Assembly (NCBI GenBank): GCA_032162705.1
Contig: JAVRON010000019.1
Location: forward strand, 1-48,219
DNA from: QHXN01 sp032162705
Lineage (GTDB): Bacteria; Acidobacteriota; Blastocatellia; Pyrinomonadales; Pyrinomonadaceae
Length of the DNA stretch: 48,219 nucleotides
Reading direction: 5' to 3'
The notes beneath the pieces are model-generated. The model was not told where the DNA came from. It made no database searches and saw only the letters and a program-made list of their open reading frames with translations. The position numbers and the translations under genes are program-made. Positions 40,633-48,219 of this stretch are shown piece after piece. Numbering within the stretch: the first letter of the stretch is position 1; each line of letters opens with the position of its first letter.

Positions 40633-41534
40633 ATTCTATCGCCCGCCTTCGCGGGCTTCCCTATCGCCCCGTCTTCGCGGGCTTCCAAACTGCCCTGCTC
40701 CTTCCCGCTGACAACTCCAAGCTCCTCGGCAACGAGGGCGCGCGTCCGCTCCGAAAGCTGCTTCACGTCCACGTCGCTCATTCCCTCTGTCTCGATGGGC
40801 GGCAGGATGACCATCTCGATTGTGCCCGGTCGCGCGACTCGCGTCCCCTTCCCCATCAACGCGTCCGTGTGTTTGATGGCGACGGGAACGACTGCCACGC
40901 CCGCCGCGACCGCCATATAGAAGCCACCCTTCTTGAATGGAAGAAGCTGGCCTGGCCGTGCGCGTGTCCCTTCGGCGAAGACTCCGAACGAGACGCCCGC
41001 GCGCAGGCGGTCGGTCGCCGCCTTCATCGTGCGCAACGCGCTCTCGCGGTTCGTGCGGTCGATGGCAAGGATGTTACAGAAGCCCATGCCATAGCCGAGG
41101 ATGGGCACCTTCAGCAGCTCCTTCTTCGCCAGCAGCCCGATGCGCCTGTCGAGATGTGCGAAGAGCGTGGCCGTATCGAGGAACGAGCGGTGATTGGCGA
41201 TAAAGACGTAGGAGCATTGCGGGTCGATGTGCTCAAGTCCACGGACGACGACGCGTGCGCCGCTCAGCCGCAGCCAGTTGCGCGCGCCGAAGAGCGCAAA
41301 GGGGTAGACCCAGTGCTGACGCCGCATGATGAGCGCCGCCGTGATCGACGGCGGCCCGAAGATGAGCAGAAGCATCGCCGCCACGAACAGAGACCACCAG
41401 TACCAGAGCCGACCCGCGAGCGTCGCCCGCGCGTTTGTGCGCGTCGCCCGCGCGCCTGTGCTAGACTCGGCGCTCGCGACCGCTGCGCTCAGCTCTTGGC
41501 CTTCAATCTCTCTCGGAAGACTTTCAGGATGCAT
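40629..41534 (-). CDS. plsC: 1-acyl-glycerol-3-phosphate acyltransferase (PlsC family)
   Basis: Membrane-associated acyltransferase of 301 residues; it would add the second acyl chain in phospholipid synthesis. Motif I is FIANHRSFLDT (H-x4-D, near residue 113), the motif II region is LLAKKELLKVPILGYGM, motif III is FAEGTRARPGQ and motif IV is VAVVPVAIKH. One or two N-terminal helices (LWYWWSLFVAAMLLLIF) anchor it. The first 45 residues are polar and Ala-rich. The start at 41534 has AAGGAA 6 bases upstream. Its first six bases, ATGCAT, are also the first six bases of the M14 gene on the other strand. The C-terminal ten residues come from a repeated CTTCGCGGGCTTCC word next to the nested palindrome, so the end of the protein is repeat-derived. 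Confidence 0.88.
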   Translation of the reverse strand: MHPESLPREIEGQELSAAVASAESSTGARATRTNARATLAGRLWYWWSLFVAAMLLLIFGPPSITAALIMRRQHWVYPFALFGARNWLRLSGARVVVRGLEHIDPQCSYVFIANHRSFLDTATLFAHLDRRIGLLAKKELLKVPILGYGMGFCNILAIDRTNRESALRTMKAATDRLRAGVSFGVFAEGTRARPGQLLPFKKGGFYMAVAAGVAVVPVAIKHTDALMGKGTRVARPGTIEMVILPPIETEGMSDVDVKQLSERTRALVAEELGVVSGKEQGSLEAREDGAIGKPAKAGDRM

Positions 41535-44147
41535 CAAGCGTTCCTTCGCCGCCACTCATTCTTTCAACGTCGTTCATTCCTTCGCCGCCGCTCGCTCTTT
41601 CGACGCCGTTCATTCCTTCTCGCCGCCGCGCTCGCACTCTGCTGCCTGACCCACGCGGACGCCGATGCGCAGCGCCGTCGCACGCGTCCCGACAGGCTGC
41701 CCGTTCCCGTCGGCGACACGCCCGAGATGCTCGGCGTCCGTGTGCCCTCGCCGCGCGACGTGCTCGGCTTCATGCCCGGCGACGACCGCAAAGTAGCCGA
41801 CTGGACTCAAATCCGCGACTACTTCGCACGCCTCGCGAGCATTAGTGGTCGCGTGCGTGTCGAGACCATCGGCGAGACGACGCTCGGGCGTCCCATCATC
41901 GCAGCCTTCATCAGCGCGCCAGAGAATATACGCGAACTGAATAAATATCGCGACATCCAGCGCCGCCTCGCAGACCCGCGCCTCGTCTCTTCGGACGCCG
42001 AGCGCGAGCGCCTCATCCGCGAAGGCAAGACGGTCGTCGTCATCTCCTGCTCGATTCACTCGACCGAGATCGTCGCCTCGCAGATGTCTATGCAACTCGC
42101 ATACGAACTCGCCAGCGCTCGCGACTCGGAGACACGCGAGATTCTCGACAACACGATTCTCGTCCTCATCCCTTCGCCCAACCCCGACGGCATCGACATC
42201 GTCGCAGACTGGTATCGAAGCTCACTCGGGCACACTTGGGAGGGCACGGAACCAGTCGAGCTTTATCACGCCTACGCGGGCCACGACGACAACCGCGACT
42301 GGTTCATGCTCAATCTCAAAGAGACACGCGCCGTCACGCGTCTGCTTTGGAAGGAGTGGTTCCCGCAGATTGTCTATGACGTTCACCAGCAGGGGACGAA
42401 CAGCTCGCGCTTCTTCGTCCCGCCCTTCTACGACCCGCCGAACCCGCACATCGCCCCGCTCCTGCTGCGCGAAGTCGGACTCATCGGCCACAAGATCGCC
42501 GCCGACACAGAGGCCGCGGGCTTCAAAGGCGTCATCACCAACGCGCTCTACGACACTTGGTGGCACGGGGGTTTTCGCACCGCGCCCTACTATCACAACT
42601 CGGTCGGCATCCTGACCGAAGCGGCGAGCGCAAAACTTATGACGCCCGTCCGCGTGACGCGCGAACAACTCGCGCGCGCGACGACGCGCGGCATGCCGAC
42701 GGCTCTGCCCGACAGTCCCACGACCAACTTTCCAGACCCATGGCCCGGAGGCGAGTGGCGTCCGCGCGATATCCTCGGCATGGAGATGGTCGCCGCGCGC
42801 TCTGTGCTCTCTCTGGCGGCGAAGTACCGCGAACGCTACCTGCGAAACTTCTATGACCTCGGCGTGCGCGCGCTCGACTCCTCACCCGCGGGCGGCGGCG
42901 AAGACGTGCTCGCCTACATCATCCCCGCCGGACAGGGAAAGGATGAAGCAGTCGCCAAGCTCGTCACACTTCTCTCCGAGCAGGGCGTCGAAGTCCACAG
43001 GATGGACGCGGAGCTTCACCTCAAGCTCTCGGGCGCGCACGGCAGCATCTACAACGACGCGAAGCAGTCGCCGCCCGACGAATGGCCTTCAGGCAGTTAT
43101 CTCGTCTTCCTGCGCCAGCCCTACCGCTCGAACGTGCAGGCGCTCTTCGAGAGACAGATTTACCCCGAACGCATTTCCGGCGGCGCACCCGAGCGTCCAT
43201 ACGACGTGGCGGGTTGGACGCTGCCGATGCAGTTGGGCGTCGAGGCTTACCCTGTCGCAAGCATCCGCGAGCCTGAAGCCGCGCGGCGACTGTCTCTCGT
43301 CAGCGACATCGGAAAGATGCGGAAAGATTTGGGACTGATCTCTGGCAGGTTGGATGCGGCGTGGGTTGACCGCGCGCACGCCGTCGCCAGAATGACGGAA
43401 GGCTCGCCGATTCTGAACCCACTCAAGCATCCCGTCCGCCTCGCGCTCTATAAGAGCTGGACTGCCTCGATGGACGAGGGCTGGACGCGCTGGCTCTTCG
43501 ACACCTTCAACGTGCCCTACACAAGCTTGCTCGACCGGGAAGTGCGCGTGGGCAACTTGCGCGCGAAGTACGACGTGATCGTGCTGCCGTCGATGCGCCC
43601 GCGCGAGATCGTCGAGGGGCGTGCGAAAGATACTGCGCCGGTTGAGTTCACGGGCGGCATCACGGAGGCGGGCGTCGAAAACCTTCGACGCTTCGTCGAG
43701 GAGGGCGGCACGCTCGTCTGCTGGGACGACTCGACCGAGCTTGCCATCAAGAGCTTCAAACTCCCCGTGCGCAACGTGCTCGAAGGCTTAAAGACCTCGG
43801 AGTTCTACTGCCCCGGCTCTGTTCTGCGTATCGAGGTTGACGCCTCGCAAACGCTCGCACGCGGTCTCGCGCCGCTCATGGACGCGTACTTCGTGGACAG
43901 CGCCGCCTTCGACGTGACGGACACAAGCTCGGCGCGCGTCATAGCCCGCTACGCCGGGCGCAAAGAGGACGTGCTGCGCTCGGGCTATCTGCTCGGCGCG
44001 GAACGGCTCGCCGGACGTGCCGCGCTCGTCGAGGTCACTCTGGGCAAAGGGCGCGTCGTCCTCTTCGGCTTCCGCCCGCAACACCGCGGCCAGACCTGGG
44101 GAACTTTCCCCTTCATCTTCAACGCCATCGAGAGCGCAGCCCCTTGA
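41529..44147 (+). CDS. Secreted M14-family zinc carboxypeptidase-like protein
   Basis: Exported metallopeptidase of 872 residues. The zinc site shows CSIHSTEIVAS (HxxE, His about 177, Glu about 180) and a later His in IVYDVHQQGTNSS. Substrate-site residues are likely in SPNPDGIDIV and DDNRDWFMLN. The C-terminal third contains PVEFTGGITEAGVENLRRFVEEGG and ends FGFRPQHRGQTWGTFPFIFN, an amidotransferase-like fold seen in large acidobacterial M14 proteins. The N-terminus is unusual: four copies of a hexapeptide of the type FLRRRS (18-base tandem repeats) lead into LLAAALALCCLTHADADAQ, and RRRSFLL resembles a twin-arginine motif. The start at 41529 has GGAAGA 8 bases upstream and overlaps the plsC start on the other strand. 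The last codons form one arm of a perfect 26-bp inverted repeat. Confidence 0.88.
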   Translation: MHQAFLRRHSFFQRRSFLRRRSLFRRRSFLLAAALALCCLTHADADAQRRRTRPDRLPVPVGDTPEMLGVRVPSPRDVLGFMPGDDRKVADWTQIRDYFARLASISGRVRVETIGETTLGRPIIAAFISAPENIRELNKYRDIQRRLADPRLVSSDAERERLIREGKTVVVISCSIHSTEIVASQMSMQLAYELASARDSETREILDNTILVLIPSPNPDGIDIVADWYRSSLGHTWEGTEPVELYHAYAGHDDNRDWFMLNLKETRAVTRLLWKEWFPQIVYDVHQQGTNSSRFFVPPFYDPPNPHIAPLLLREVGLIGHKIAADTEAAGFKGVITNALYDTWWHGGFRTAPYYHNSVGILTEAASAKLMTPVRVTREQLARATTRGMPTALPDSPTTNFPDPWPGGEWRPRDILGMEMVAARSVLSLAAKYRERYLRNFYDLGVRALDSSPAGGGEDVLAYIIPAGQGKDEAVAKLVTLLSEQGVEVHRMDAELHLKLSGAHGSIYNDAKQSPPDEWPSGSYLVFLRQPYRSNVQALFERQIYPERISGGAPERPYDVAGWTLPMQLGVEAYPVASIREPEAARRLSLVSDIGKMRKDLGLISGRLDAAWVDRAHAVARMTEGSPILNPLKHPVRLALYKSWTASMDEGWTRWLFDTFNVPYTSLLDREVRVGNLRAKYDVIVLPSMRPREIVEGRAKDTAPVEFTGGITEAGVENLRRFVEEGGTLVCWDDSTELAIKSFKLPVRNVLEGLKTSEFYCPGSVLRIEVDASQTLARGLAPLMDAYFVDSAAFDVTDTSSARVIARYAGRKEDVLRSGYLLGAERLAGRAALVEVTLGKGRVVLFGFRPQHRGQTWGTFPFIFNAIESAAP

Positions 44148-44212
44148 GTGATAAGTGATAGGAAGGAAGAAGGGGTCTTGCCTTTTCTTATCACTCAAGG
44201 GGCTGCGCTCTC
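44130..44212. repeat. Perfect 26-bp inverted repeat across the M14 stop codon
   Basis: Arms 44130-44155 and 44187-44212, all 26 bases complementary, spacer 31 bases. The left arm encodes the end of the M14 protein, its stop and a GTGATAAG heptamer-like word. The right arm is read in the next frame as the residues around ITQGAALS. It could act as a terminator, but it lacks a T run. Confidence 0.9.
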
Positions 44213-45278
44213 GCTCGCACGCGCCACGCGCGACGAGCTACAGCGTCAGGGCTTCGCGCCCGAGATGCAAGAGGTCGCCGGCCACGATCACAACTACTAC
44301 GCGCGCGCCTCAAAGATAAACAGACAGGTCTGGGACTTCTTCAAACGGCACGAGCTTGGAGAGGAGCCGCGCTACGCGCAGTACAGTTGGGACGGCGTGC
44401 AGACGACGACCGCCGAAGCGTCGGGCAAAGTAGTGCGCGAGGAGCCGAGCGTCGCGGCCCCCAAGCCCGCAGCGCGCGAAGCGCCGAAGACACCGCCGCG
44501 CCTGCTCGGCGAGGATGATGCGGGCGCTGCCGAGAACAGACCGGCGGAGAGAGCTGCCGAAAATAGACCGGCGGCGGGAAAGAGGATGGAGGGAAAGGCG
44601 ACGGAGGGAAAAGCGACGGAGACGAAGAAGGCTTCGCCGTCCGGACAGCCCGCGGAGCCTACGCCCGAGGAGGGCGGCGAGGAAGAGGTGGTGCGCGTCA
44701 GCACGTCCCTCATCACCGTGCCCGTGACCGTCACAGACCGCGACGGCAAGTACGTCACAGACCTCCGGCGCGAAGAGTTTCACGTCTTCGAGGACGGCGT
44801 CGAGCAGCAGATAGCCTTCTTCGAGCCTGTCGAGCGGTCGATCACCGTCGCCCTCCTGCTCGACGTGAGCGACTCGACCAAGTTCCGCATTAAGGACATT
44901 CAAGAGGCGGCCATCGCCTTCCTCGAACAACTTCGCCCCGAAGACCGCGTCATCGTCGTCTCGTTCGACAAGCGCGTCCAGTTGCTCGCCGAGGCGACGA
45001 ACGACCGCGCCACGCTCGTCGAAGCCATCCACCGCCTCCAGCCGGGGACGGGCACAAGCCTCTTCAACGCCCTCCCCGCCCGCGGCGGACAAATAGACGC
45101 TCGCGCGCGTTTCTTTAAGTCACGCGGGTTCGACTCGGCGATATTCGTCAATCTCTCTCCCCGCATGCGAAAAACCGGGCATCCGGCATGCCTCCGGGCA
45201 CGTCAAAGTGACGGCGAAAGCCGTCGCCGCCGCGTGTTGGCGAAAGGCTTCGCTGCCCGAAGGAGAAAACATTCATGA
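44148..45278 (+). CDS. Chimeric and truncated VWFA-domain frame, probable decayed gene
   Basis: Open frame of 376 residues with a GTG start inside an inverted repeat and no ribosome binding site. Residues about 20-80 (ARATRDELQRQGFAPEMQEV, GHDHNYYARASKINRQVWDFF) match the C-terminal end of an alpha/beta-hydrolase or esterase, including the catalytic-His region, but the rest of that enzyme is absent. A low-complexity linker rich in Ala, Glu, Lys and Pro follows. From about 185 it is an acidobacterial VWFA-type domain: VVRVSTSLITVPVTVTDRDG, FEDGVEQQIAFFEP, LLLDVSDSTKF (MIDAS DxSxS) and QEAAIAFLEQLRPEDR. Homology stops near residue 310 (GTGTSLFNA); the remainder is unlike any protein part and is rich in Arg. 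The missing second half of the domain is present in the next gene. It overlaps that gene's start by 4 bases. Translation is doubtful. Confidence 0.6.
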   Translation: MISDRKEEGVLPFLITQGAALSLARATRDELQRQGFAPEMQEVAGHDHNYYARASKINRQVWDFFKRHELGEEPRYAQYSWDGVQTTTAEASGKVVREEPSVAAPKPAAREAPKTPPRLLGEDDAGAAENRPAERAAENRPAAGKRMEGKATEGKATETKKASPSGQPAEPTPEEGGEEEVVRVSTSLITVPVTVTDRDGKYVTDLRREEFHVFEDGVEQQIAFFEPVERSITVALLLDVSDSTKFRIKDIQEAAIAFLEQLRPEDRVIVVSFDKRVQLLAEATNDRATLVEAIHRLQPGTGTSLFNALPARGGQIDARARFFKSRGFDSAIFVNLSPRMRKTGHPACLRARQSDGESRRRRVLAKGFAARRRKHS

Positions 45279-46591
45279 GAAAACTCGCCCGCCTGTTCCT
45301 GATCCTTGTCCTGCTCGCCTCTTCCGCGGGGGCGCTGCTGGCGCAGACGCGCGCGCGTCGCGTCGGGCAGAGTGCGCCCGCCGGAGCGAGCAGGCCCGAG
45401 GCGAGTAGGCCCGCGCCAACCGCCCCCGCTCCGGCACGGCGCGACCCGCAGACGGAGCGGCCCAGTCCCGCACAGGCCGGACGCGGCGAGGTGGCCGAGG
45501 AGGTGGGCGAAGATGAGGTGGTGCGCGTCAACGCTTCGCTCGTGACCGTGCCCGTCTCAGTGCTCGACCGCGACGGGCGCTTCATCAGTGGCTTACACAA
45601 GGAAGACTTCCGAATCCTTGAGGATGGAGTCGAACAGGAGGTCGCATACTTCGCGCCCGTCGAGCAGCCCTTCACCGTCGCGCTCGTCATCGACACGTCC
45701 GGCTCGACCCGCTTCAAGCTCGAAGACATTCAAGAGGCGGCCATTGCCTTCCTCGACCAGCTTCGCCCCGAAGACCGCATGATGGTCGTCTCGTTCGACG
45801 ACGAGGTGCACATCCTCTCCGAAGCCACCAGCGACCGCAATGCTCTGCGTAATGCCATACGACGGACGCGGACGGGCGACGGCACGCGTCTCTACGACGC
45901 CGTAGACCTCGTTATCCGACAACAGCTCACACGCATACAAGGGCGCAAGGCCATCGTGCTCTTCACGGACGGCGTCGATACTTCGAGCAAGCACGCCAGC
46001 TATCGCAGCACGCTCGCGGAGGCCGAAGAGCTTGACGCGATGATCTATCCTGTCCAGTACGACACGTACACGGATACGGGTAACGGGGGCGGGGGCGGCT
46101 GGCCGGGGCGTAACCCGTATCCGACGAGGCGGAAGCCCGGACTGGGCGACATCATCGGCGTCATCCTCGGCGGAGGCGGCGTCACGGTCGGAGGCGGTGG
46201 AGGTGGAGGTGGCGCGGGAACTTCGCGCGCAGACTATGAGCGTGCGGGCGAGTACCTGCGAGAGCTCGCGGCGGAGACGGGCGGTCGTCACCACAACGCC
46301 GACGACATGCGCAACGTCGAAGAGGCGTTCAGGAACATCGCGGAGGAACTGCGCCGTCAGTACAGCCTCGGCTACTACCCTTCGCGCCAGTCGCAGGTGC
46401 AGGAGCGTCGTTTGATTAAAGTGCGAGTCAAGCGCCCCAACCTCGTCGTGCGCGCGCGCGACAGCTACGTCTACAGACCCGAGGGCGGCGCGGCCCCCGA
46501 CAGCAACACCGCGCAGGACACGAACACGCGGCGACCCGAACTGCGCCCGCGCCAGTTCATAGCGGGCGAGCGCGGCGGCACGAGGGACTGA
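45275..46591 (+). CDS. Secreted VWFA-domain protein (acidobacterial family)
   Basis: Exported protein of 438 residues. GAAGGAG lies 8 bases before the ATG; MRKLARLFLILVLLASSAG is a signal peptide. A Pro/Arg-rich linker leads to VVRVNASLVTVPVSVLDRDG and ILEDGVEQEVAYFAPVEQP, the conserved pre-domain of VWFA-related acidobacterial proteins. The VWFA fold then runs from VALVIDTSGSTRF (MIDAS Asp-x-Ser-x-Ser) through RLYDAVDLVI, KAIVLFTDGVDTSSK (last MIDAS Asp) and EELDAMIYPVQYDTY. A Gly-rich insertion (about 265-320) interrupts it before RADYERAGEYLRELAAETGG and YSLGYYPSRQ. Such proteins bind a metal ion and protein ligands outside the cytoplasm; the partner is unknown. It is a paralogue of the truncated frame just upstream and is followed by a terminator at 46651. 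Confidence 0.9.
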   Translation: MRKLARLFLILVLLASSAGALLAQTRARRVGQSAPAGASRPEASRPAPTAPAPARRDPQTERPSPAQAGRGEVAEEVGEDEVVRVNASLVTVPVSVLDRDGRFISGLHKEDFRILEDGVEQEVAYFAPVEQPFTVALVIDTSGSTRFKLEDIQEAAIAFLDQLRPEDRMMVVSFDDEVHILSEATSDRNALRNAIRRTRTGDGTRLYDAVDLVIRQQLTRIQGRKAIVLFTDGVDTSSKHASYRSTLAEAEELDAMIYPVQYDTYTDTGNGGGGGWPGRNPYPTRRKPGLGDIIGVILGGGGVTVGGGGGGGGAGTSRADYERAGEYLRELAAETGGRHHNADDMRNVEEAFRNIAEELRRQYSLGYYPSRQSQVQERRLIKVRVKRPNLVVRARDSYVYRPEGGAAPDSNTAQDTNTRRPELRPRQFIAGERGGTRD

Positions 46592-46650
46592 TGAAGTAGA
46601 AACGCTGAAAGATGAACTGAAACGAGCACAAAAGTCGTCAAGTGAAAATA

Positions 46651-46696
46651 AAGAGGCCGGAGAGTTGAATGTTTAGCTCTCCGGCCTCTTCGTTGT
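46651..46696. terminator. Terminator between convergent VWFA and glgC genes
   Basis: 14-bp perfect stem AAGAGGCCGGAGAG / CTCTCCGGCCTCTT (46651-46664 / 46677-46690), 12-base loop, then CGTTGT. A-rich sequence on the left gives T residues on the minus strand, so it can work in both directions. Confidence 0.88.
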
Positions 46697-46725
46697 ATCT
46701 GTTCTCCGGTTACTGCTGCTTCTTA

Positions 46726-46760
46726 TTCATCCCTCATTCCTCATCCCTCATCCCTTAATC
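46726..46760. repeat. Heptamer tandem array (5 units)
   Basis: TTCATCC, CTCATTC, CTCATCC, CTCATCC, CTTAATC, then the looser CCTCCCT. It lies 6 bases from the glgC stop codon. A faint counterpart (GCTGAAA, GATGAAC) is at about 46604-46617, before the terminator. Confidence 0.85.
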
Positions 46761-46766
46761 CCTCCC

Positions 46767-48065
46767 TCACACGACCGTGCCGTCGTGGATGACGCTGTTC
46801 TTCGGGATGATGATGATGCCATCGTGTATGTGCCAGCTTCCGTCGGGCGCTACTTCGTCCGTGACGCCGCGCTCGTTGACGAGGCGGACGCCCGCGCCGA
46901 TGCGCGCGTTCTTATCGACGATGGCGTTGCGTATGGCGGTGCCCTCGCCGATGCCGATGCGCGGCACGCCCGAGAGCGCGTCCGCCGCCATCTCCTCAAT
47001 CGACTGGTAGTAGTCAGCGCCCATGACGTATGTGTCGCGGATGTCCGCGCCGAAGTCGATGCGCGTACGCACGCCGATGAGCGAACGGTTGATAACGGCG
47101 CGCGTGAGAATGCAGCCTTCGGCGATGATCGACCCGTTGATGTGGCAGTTGTTGACCTTCGACGGCGGGAGATAACGAGCGCGCGTGAAGATGGGAGCCT
47201 CTGTGTCGAAGAGGTTGAACTTCGGAATCGTCGCCGTCAAATCCAGATTCGCCTGATGGAACGCCGAGATCGTCCCGATGTCCTCCCAGTAGCCGTCGAA
47301 CATGAAGCTCTGCACGTTGCCGCTCTCGATGGCTGCCGGGATGACCTGCTTGCCGAAGTCCATCCACGACTGGTTCTGCGCGAGCACTTTCGTCAGCAAG
47401 TCGTACTTGAAGACGTAGATGCCCATCGAAGCGAGGAAGGGGCGGCGCACAGCCTCGTCCGCACTCAGGCCGAAGGCCGAGGTATCGACGCGCATCTCTT
47501 CGAGCGCCTCGCCTTTCGGCTTCTCGCGGAACTCGACGACGCGGCCCGTCGGCTCGACCTTCAACAGCCCGAAGTCTTCGGCCTGTTCGCGCACGAACGG
47601 GATGACCGAGATCGTCACGTCGGCATCGGTCTCGAAGTGGCGTGCCAGAAAGCGCCGGTAGTCCATCCGGTAGAGGTGGTCGCCGGAAAGTATCAGCAGC
47701 GTGTCGATGCCCCAGTTCGAGATGTGTGGCAAGACCTGCCGCACCGCGTCGGCCGTCCCCTGGAACCACTGCGGGTTCTGCGGCGTCTGCTCGGCGGCGA
47801 GTATCTCGACGAAGCCGTTCGAGAACTGCGAGAAGCGATAGGTCGTCGCGATGTGCTTGTTCAAGCTGGCCGAGTTGTACTGCGTCAGCACGAATATCTT
47901 GAGGATGTCCGAGTTGATGCAGTTCGAGATCGGGATGTCCACCAGACGATACTTACCGCCCAAAGGGACAGCAGGCTTCGAGCGCGTCAGCGTCAAAGGC
48001 GACAGACGCGTGCCCGCGCCCCCGCCCAAAATTACCGCCAGAATGTTCGGCCTCTTCAGAGCCAT
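46767..48065 (-). CDS. glgC: Glucose-1-phosphate adenylyltransferase, cyanobacterial/plant-like
   Basis: Enzyme of 432 residues that makes ADP-glucose, the first committed step of glycogen synthesis. The catalytic N-terminal domain has AVILGGGAGTRLSPLT, KPAVPLGGKYRLVDIPISNC, WFQGTADAVRQ and LILSGDHLYRMDY. The regulatory and substrate part has FGLLKV, EFREKPKGEAL, SMGIYVFK and FDGYWEDIGTI. The C-terminal left-handed beta-helix contains IIAEGCIL, LIGVRTRI, IRNAIVDKNARIG and ends HDGTVV. Motif spelling (SNCINSDILKIFVLTQYNSASLNKHI in two parts, APIFTRARYLPPSKV) is close to the cyanobacterial and plant enzymes rather than to enterobacterial GlgC, which suggests similar phosphate/3-phosphoglycerate-type control; this is inference. 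The start at 48065 has AAAGGGATGAG upstream. No other glycogen gene is in the window. Confidence 0.95.
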   Translation of the reverse strand: MALKRPNILAVILGGGAGTRLSPLTLTRSKPAVPLGGKYRLVDIPISNCINSDILKIFVLTQYNSASLNKHIATTYRFSQFSNGFVEILAAEQTPQNPQWFQGTADAVRQVLPHISNWGIDTLLILSGDHLYRMDYRRFLARHFETDADVTISVIPFVREQAEDFGLLKVEPTGRVVEFREKPKGEALEEMRVDTSAFGLSADEAVRRPFLASMGIYVFKYDLLTKVLAQNQSWMDFGKQVIPAAIESGNVQSFMFDGYWEDIGTISAFHQANLDLTATIPKFNLFDTEAPIFTRARYLPPSKVNNCHINGSIIAEGCILTRAVINRSLIGVRTRIDFGADIRDTYVMGADYYQSIEEMAADALSGVPRIGIGEGTAIRNAIVDKNARIGAGVRLVNERGVTDEVAPDGSWHIHDGIIIIPKNSVIHDGTVV

Positions 48066-48173
48066 CGCTCATCCCTTTCAAATTGTCTTTGAAAACTGGA
48101 TGCTGTGAGGATAGACGCAAAACATCACACGTATCAAGCACGCCGCGCCGAAAAAGCTTCTTCGGCTGTTACA

Positions 48174-48213
48174 AAAAAGCGTCCTCTGCGGGCCGCACGC
48201 AAAAAGAGGACGC
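48174..48213 (-). terminator. Terminator of a minus-strand gene beyond the window
   Basis: 9-bp stem GCGTCCTCT / AGAGGACGC (48179-48187 / 48205-48213), followed on the minus strand by six T residues (complement of 48173-48178). It lies about 110 bases upstream of glgC and most likely ends a gene that lies to the right of this window. Confidence 0.75.
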
Positions 48214-48219
48214 GCCGCG

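Noticed and set aside
40542..41528. The 5' part of the very long plus-strand frame that runs into the M14 gene
   Set aside because: It is antisense to plsC and gives Arg/His-rich sequence. The Shine-Dalgarno sequence and signal peptide place the real start at 41529.
46785..48092. A 435-codon open frame antisense to almost the whole of glgC
   Set aside because: Arg/Asp/Val-rich translation with no domain pattern; a shadow frame created by G/C third positions in glgC.

Overview
The window is a high-GC bacterial chromosome segment that most resembles an Acidobacteriota genome, probably from the Blastocatellia side (subdivision 4). This is an inference from gene content: VWFA-related proteins of the acidobacterial type, a menaquinone futalosine-route cluster, large sensor kinases with NtrC-type regulators, and many secreted peptidases. 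I see no rRNA, tRNA, CRISPR array, transposase or phage gene. Coding density is high. Most start codons had to be moved inward from the longest frame, because long spurious frames are common at this GC.

Layout. 1-2185 (minus): the 5' part of a membrane histidine kinase and a small secreted repeat protein. 2608-7897 (plus): a type IV pilus control and pilin locus, with a PilS-like kinase, a heptad-repeat coiled-coil protein, a PilR-like sigma54 activator, a candidate -24/-12 promoter and two pilin genes that share 107 identical bases. 7984-13023 (plus): a translationally coupled group with an O-antigen ligase/polymerase-like TPR protein, an ABC-2 permease, a TPR membrane protein and an ABC ATPase. 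13119-19746: signalling genes, namely a zinc-ribbon membrane protein, a HAMP-PAS-PAS kinase, an RsbRD-like protein, a CheY-like receiver, a degenerate kinase and a second NtrC-type regulator. 19895-24035 (minus): queD, dinG-type helicase, a 56-residue acidic protein and glyA, probably one transcript.

24288-33539 carries an S41 peptidase-like protein, an FAD monooxygenase, proS, an M61 aminopeptidase, an LCAT-like lipoprotein and larB. 33752-39170 (plus) is a menaquinone block: ubiX, a GNAT gene, ubiA/mqnP, mqnE, a secreted protein of unknown function and mqnD, the last with an in-frame N-terminal extension of about 165 residues. 39519-46591 holds an acidobacterial secreted protein, plsC, an M14 peptidase whose start overlaps that of plsC head to head, a chimeric truncated VWFA frame and an intact VWFA protein. 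The window closes with glgC (minus).

The most unusual signal lies between the genes. At least eight gene borders carry degenerate tandem arrays with a strict 7-base period. The heptamer differs from site to site, and the arrays are usually paired as inverted repeats around a short spacer or a terminator. In nearly every array the heptamer holds TGA or TAG on the strand that reads inward. Because 7 is not a multiple of 3, a few units close all three frames from that side. Some arrays supply the real stop codon (ubiX, larB) or start codon (LCAT lipoprotein) of a neighbour, and one has become part of a signal peptide. A second, 9-base-period inverted-repeat family occurs twice with compensatory base changes, and two further long perfect palindromes sit at other gene borders.
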